Origin: Biomphalaria glabrata
Taxonomy: Eukaryota > Mollusca > Gastropoda > Planorbidae
Reading direction: 5' to 3'
NCBI RefSeq assembly: GCF_947242115.1
Contig: NC_074723.1
Span: 31,628,043 to 31,692,042 of the forward strand
DNA: 64,000 nucleotides
The notes under the pieces were generated by a model. The model saw only the letters and a list, made by a program, of their open reading frames with translations. It was not told the DNA's origin and searched no databases. Below, in pieces: positions 60,901 through 64,000 of the stretch (the stretch's first letter is position 1; each line of letters begins with the position of its first letter). The position numbers were made by a program, and so were the translations under genes.

Positions 60901-63033
60901 ACATTGCAGATATTCCGAGGCAAAGATGTGACCTTACTCTATTCCCAACTCAAAATATTTTTTCCTTTTGTAACTGTCTTCAAACCCCGTAGCAGCAGGA
61001 ACTCTAGTATTGGTAAGTAGATGGACACTGTTTGTAGTTTATAATTTTATATACTGGCTTGTTTGGAGTCTCCTCTACTAAAAAATACCATGACTTAGAG
61101 CTATTCAAATTTATATGATATACCATAGAAAAAGTTGCATATGATTGTAATTACCAGAAGCGGTAATGGATATAAGCACTCCACTACCTTTTAATGACAT
61201 ATGTCTGAAATATAGTCTCTGATAACCTGTCCAACTTCTGGCCATCATGTGTGGCTTAGATATTGGGTCAAATGAAACCAGGGACGGACTGGGTGGGAAA
61301 ATTGCCCCATGCATTCCTGCCCTTAAATTGTTTATCATATGACGGGCATCCAATTATAGGCCTACCTGTCCTCAAAGTCCTTATTTTAAGTTTGGTAATG
61401 CATTGATGACTGTACACATTCATACAGTGAACTCTAAATCTTTATAAGAAATATCGCCCTTATGTTACTTTTTAATCACTAAGTGTGTAGGCTTGAAAAG
61501 GATGAACCTTACTAGTTGCACTTGTCTATGGATGTAGGCTGTTACATTATTTCGGAAAATGTGTTAGATTAAATTAGTAATACACTGTAAAACCTGTAAA
61601 CTATTTTTTTTTAAACACCATGCTCAGAGGGCCCCTTTTTTCAAGAGAATATGATAAAAACTTTTACAAGTCGACACATAGTGGCATCCATATGGTCCTT
61701 TTGGTGGCCCTACCAGCCCATTTGAGTACCTGCCCACTGGGCATTAGCCTATATAGCTAGTCCGCCTAGGTGAAAGTGTTAGCACTGTCAGGAAAAGGGA
61801 CAAGGGGAGTAACTGACACCTAAACCAGTAAGCTTTGAGCTGGAAGTGCTCATTAGCATTTGCTGACTACCCATCTAGGAGAAAGAAAAGTCTAAATCCA
61901 AACCTCTGCTGCCTTGCAGCTATACCCCAACATGGGAAAGTCAAATGAAGTCAGGAGCCAGTGACCCATAGGCAAGCTTGCAGCACACAGTGCTACACTC
62001 TGGCAGAACCTGCAACACAGCTGATCCCAAACTGTTTCAGCTATCGCCATTCCATTAGAGACACATCATCCTCCATAGCTGATGTCCAGACTTATGCATA
62101 ACTATGAGATGAACAATAGTTCTACCATAACTGAAAGAGGCCAACAACCAAAGAAAAATCATTGACTGTCTTTTTTTTCCCTTTATGTATTTAATAACTA
62201 AACTATCAAAATAGTTAGGTTTTTTTTTTCTTTCCATGCAATATCAATTTACAAGTGAACGCTAATGTAATGACTTGACAACTTGTTTTGTCTAAAATAT
62301 TTGCTGATATAAACAAGAATCTAAATAGCTTTTGTCATGATGATACTGTAATTTAACACTGAAGGCTTCATATCATTCAGGTCTTTTTTTACTTTCAATG
62401 GAAAATATTTATTTTTGTAGACTTAGAATATAAATCACATTTCTTATTCATCAGTTGGGCTCATTTTTCCTGTCAGTAATAACAAAAGGCTAAGAAATGG
62501 TTGTCATATGACTTCTGAAAAATTCCCTTTTTTTTTTTTTTTTAAAGATTGTGTGTCATGCTTCTAATCTGAATTCCACGAGCATTTGTTTTTATATGGT
62601 TTTAATTTGCTTGTTGCAGGCAGACTGAAGGGAAAAATATGCCTAAAAAAATAAGACTGAGTCCTTAAAGTTCTGATTTGATACTATTTTGAGCTTATTC
62701 TGTTAAATTATTGGAAGTTATATGTTACATAAATAGACCTAGGTCATGGTCTTAAAATGTTTTCAGTTTATAATTTTAAATTAAAAGGAAAAGCTAAAAT
62801 TTTAGTGTTTTTTTTAGGGTTGATTTGAAGCTGTTTTGTTGTTTTCTTCAAGAGAAACGCTTATTGTACTTCACAATCAAAGTTATAAATATATTGTGAA
62901 TCTATTTTTTTTTAATAGAAGGATTTGTTGTATTTTTGTTTATATATAGAAGCATTTGTTGTATGTCAGAAGTATTCACCACCAGATGGCTATGTTCCTA
63001 ATATGTCAAACCCTTTGTTGGATTGTCAGTATG
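54999..63033 (+). CDS. FTSJ1: tRNA (ribose-2'-O)-methyltransferase FTSJ1, 3' incomplete
   Basis: Methylates the 2'-OH of anticodon-loop positions 32 and 34 of certain tRNAs, using S-adenosylmethionine, with partner proteins; cytosolic. Eight exons: 54999-55119, 56360-56429, 57135-57237, 58249-58327, 59437-59489, 59599-59652, 60910-61012, 62950-63033. All are GT-AG and in phase, giving 222 residues to the last complete codon. The start [20 protein letters not shown] is nearly the human sequence. The SAM loop [11 protein letters not shown] is at 47-57, [10 protein letters not shown] follows, and the Lys-Asp-Lys-Glu tetrad falls at K28, D120, K160 and E195. The last exon seen ends [11 protein letters not shown] with a GTAAGT donor. 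The human protein has about 100 more residues, so further exons lie beyond the window. Introns carry SINEs, a MITE and LINE pieces. Confidence 0.95.
55286..55471 (+). mobile_element. MITE F copy 4, best preserved
   Basis: About 186 bp. The ends AATGGACCTCATTCAC and GTGAATGAGGTCCATT... read as inverses over some 45 bp including ACATTTAGTCACGTG. Lies in FTSJ1 intron 1. The target duplication cannot be resolved because the ends are palindromic with the flank. Confidence 0.88.
55550..55605 (+). repeat. tRNA-derived SINE, family 1, head fragment
   Basis: GGTAAAAGCGCTTGACTTCC and GGGGTTTCAAGC resemble the A and B box region; no body follows. Confidence 0.45.
55810..56335 (+). mobile_element. I/Nimbus-like LINE, C-terminal fragment
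   Basis: A 138-codon frame (55904-56320) contains [20 protein letters not shown], then [19 protein letters not shown], the post-RNase-H zinc-binding region of I-clade LINE proteins. It ends in an A-run. It sits in FTSJ1 intron 1, 25 bp before exon 2. Confidence 0.75.
56488..56645 (+). repeat. Short repeat, SINE-like family 4
   Basis: Shares GTTTGAACCCTGCC, GCAAGAGGTTTGGGTTAGGG and GTAATCTTCA words with 28955-29095. In FTSJ1 intron 2. Confidence 0.5.
57480..57755 (+). repeat. tRNA-derived SINE, family 1, full copy
   Basis: GGTGGCTGAGTGGTCAAGCG (A box), ACCGGGTTCGAATTC (B box), full body and the GGTCTGAAAGGGGAAC tail. In FTSJ1 intron 3. Confidence 0.93.
58385..58790 (-). mobile_element. I/Nimbus-like LINE, C-terminal fragment
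   Basis: The minus strand reads [17 protein letters not shown], then [19 protein letters not shown] and [17 protein letters not shown], the same post-RNase-H region as at 55810. A frame change and a short (ATG)n-like end show decay. In FTSJ1 intron 4. Confidence 0.75.
58850..59080 (-). repeat. tRNA-derived SINE, family 1
   Basis: Minus copy with CCTGGGTTCAAATCC (B box) and the GCACCTGACATTAGTTAGGG body. In FTSJ1 intron 4. Confidence 0.85.
59735..59958 (-). repeat. tRNA-derived SINE, family 2
   Basis: Minus strand GTGGGAAGCGTGGTCGAGAG head. Shares the CCGAGTC/CTCGAGT region, CCCCCTTCA and TTTATATAG tail with 1758-1935. In FTSJ1 intron 6. Confidence 0.7.
60075..60285 (-). repeat. tRNA-derived SINE, family 1, diverged
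   Basis: Recognisable body (minus: GGGTATCTGACAATAGTTGG) and head (GGCAAAGCCATAAAGC). In FTSJ1 intron 6. Confidence 0.75.
61013..62949. other. FTSJ1 intron 7
   Basis: A 1.9 kb intron, largely unassigned, with a T-run near 62528-62543. A stretch near 61680-62080 is somewhat GC-richer and may be an old repeat. Confidence 0.5.
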
Positions 63034-63329
63034 GTAAGTATATATAAATTTATAGTTCTTTGATTATTCACAAGTTGTACTGTAATATCAGTAGCATAAT
63101 ACCTCCTCTTTGTTTTCTATTCGTTTGCTTTTTTTCCATCGCAGAACTACCACTTCCTAATTATTCTTTCTTCTTTTTTTCTAAGTTGGTTATGTGTAAA
63201 GAAAACTATGTTCTTATAAATATTTTCTATCTTCCTGGATCCAAGATTTACAATGCAAAAGAACTTTCTCAGGTTAAACAAATATTTTTTTTACTTTTGG
63301 AAAGCTTTCTGGATGGGGCCTAAAGCCCT

Positions 63330-63588
63330 ATTTTAGACCTTGTGATCTATAGTGCAGATGATGCAAAGGTCATCTGTTTCTGTGGCCCACGGTTAACGAG
63401 TAGGGTGTCATGTGGCCAGCTTAACTATCAACTGCCTTTAATTTAACTATTGTCAGGTAGCCTACCCATTAAAGCTGGTTAGACTCAGAGGCCCCCTAAG
63501 ATCCAGAATTAAAAAATCCAAGTCTTCACCAGGATTCAGACCCAGGATTGGAAGCCAAGTGCTTTACTGCTAAGCCACCTCGTCTCCA
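63330..63588 (-). repeat. tRNA-derived SINE, family 1
   Basis: Nearly complete minus copy: GGTGGCTTAGCAGTAAAGCA head and CCGTGGGCCACAGAAAC body. Two similar stretches flank it (63185-63260 and 63635-63725, both with AAATATTTTCTA and CTTCCTG words), so the surrounding intron contains an imperfect duplication. Confidence 0.85.
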
Positions 63589-64000
63589 AGGATGGTGCCT
63601 AACTGGAGCATTGTTGTAGCTTTCTACCTTTTTTTTCTAAACTGGTTATTTATATGTAAAAAAGAAAACAATGTTTTTACAAATATTTTCTACCTTCCTG
63701 TGTCCAAGATTAACAATGCAAAACCTAAACTTTTTTTTGAGAGATCTAAAGATGGTGGAGAATGGACCATTGGCCAATCCTATTGTGATGAAATAACTAC
63801 TATAATACCAATATCATGGCTTTATTCAACAAGATTACAGTAGGCAGTTAACAAGCACAAACACACAAACTCGTCTCACATGACATTGTTTAAGTTCTAT
63901 GGGAAAACACACACACTACACATGACCTTCTTACACGCTGGACACACGCAGAAAATAAACAACTCAGTTACACTACACCCATAGATATATTATCTAGCTT
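63589..64000. other. FTSJ1 intron 8, no exon found
   Basis: No continuation of the FTSJ1 coding sequence could be read, so the next exon must lie beyond the window. Confidence 0.5.

Noticed and set aside
63592-63843. Possible further FTSJ1 exon
   Set aside because: The translation does not resemble the expected region after LLDCQY, and no in-phase acceptor with matching sequence was found.

Overview
The window looks like a piece of an animal nuclear genome, most likely a gastropod mollusc; a planorbid snail (Biomphalaria/Bulinus type) is my inference. The reasons are intron-rich conserved animal genes, AT-rich DNA, long microsatellites, CTAGATC-rich low-complexity tracts, and many tRNA-derived SINEs, several LINE families and hAT-like elements. 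No rRNA gene, CRISPR array, LTR retrotransposon or viral element was recognised.

Four host genes can be read exon by exon. (1) Plus strand, about 3.1-6.8 kb: a glycolipid-transfer-domain protein closest to ceramide-1-phosphate transfer protein, with a phase-compatible basic upstream exon. (2) Plus strand, 20.9-29.2 kb: a four-exon fatty-acid-binding-protein gene (about 135 residues) with a truncated LINE in intron 2. (3) Minus strand, 33.4-48.7 kb: a complete FARSB gene (phenylalanyl-tRNA synthetase beta subunit), 19 coding exons and 589 codons, one intron of which is U12-type AT-AC. (4) Plus strand, 55.0 kb to beyond the window: FTSJ1, the tRNA 2'-O-methyltransferase, with eight exons seen and the C-terminal exons off the end. 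FARSB and FTSJ1 both act on tRNA and lie head to head about 6.3 kb apart. The gap holds an apparently intact RTE-like LINE and a stray copy of FARSB exon 3.

Most of the rest is mobile DNA. 0-20 kb: LINE 3' fragments, SINEs, hAT-like elements (one 3.6 kb element carries a second 2.4 kb element with two tandem-repeat arrays, each with its own 8-bp target duplication), long microsatellites, and a LINE with a 5' inversion (twin priming). 20-30 kb: the FABP gene with two 95-bp TTAA-flanked MITEs and LINE tails that encode a C2H2 finger. 30.3-32.9 kb: a LINE with a 797-codon open frame just beyond the 3' end of FARSB. 33-64 kb: FARSB and FTSJ1 introns loaded with SINEs, MITEs and LINE tails.

Exon coordinates come from reading splice signals and reading phase by eye against remembered human orthologues. 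Family names for repeats rest on motifs and are less certain than the repeat boundaries where target duplications are visible.
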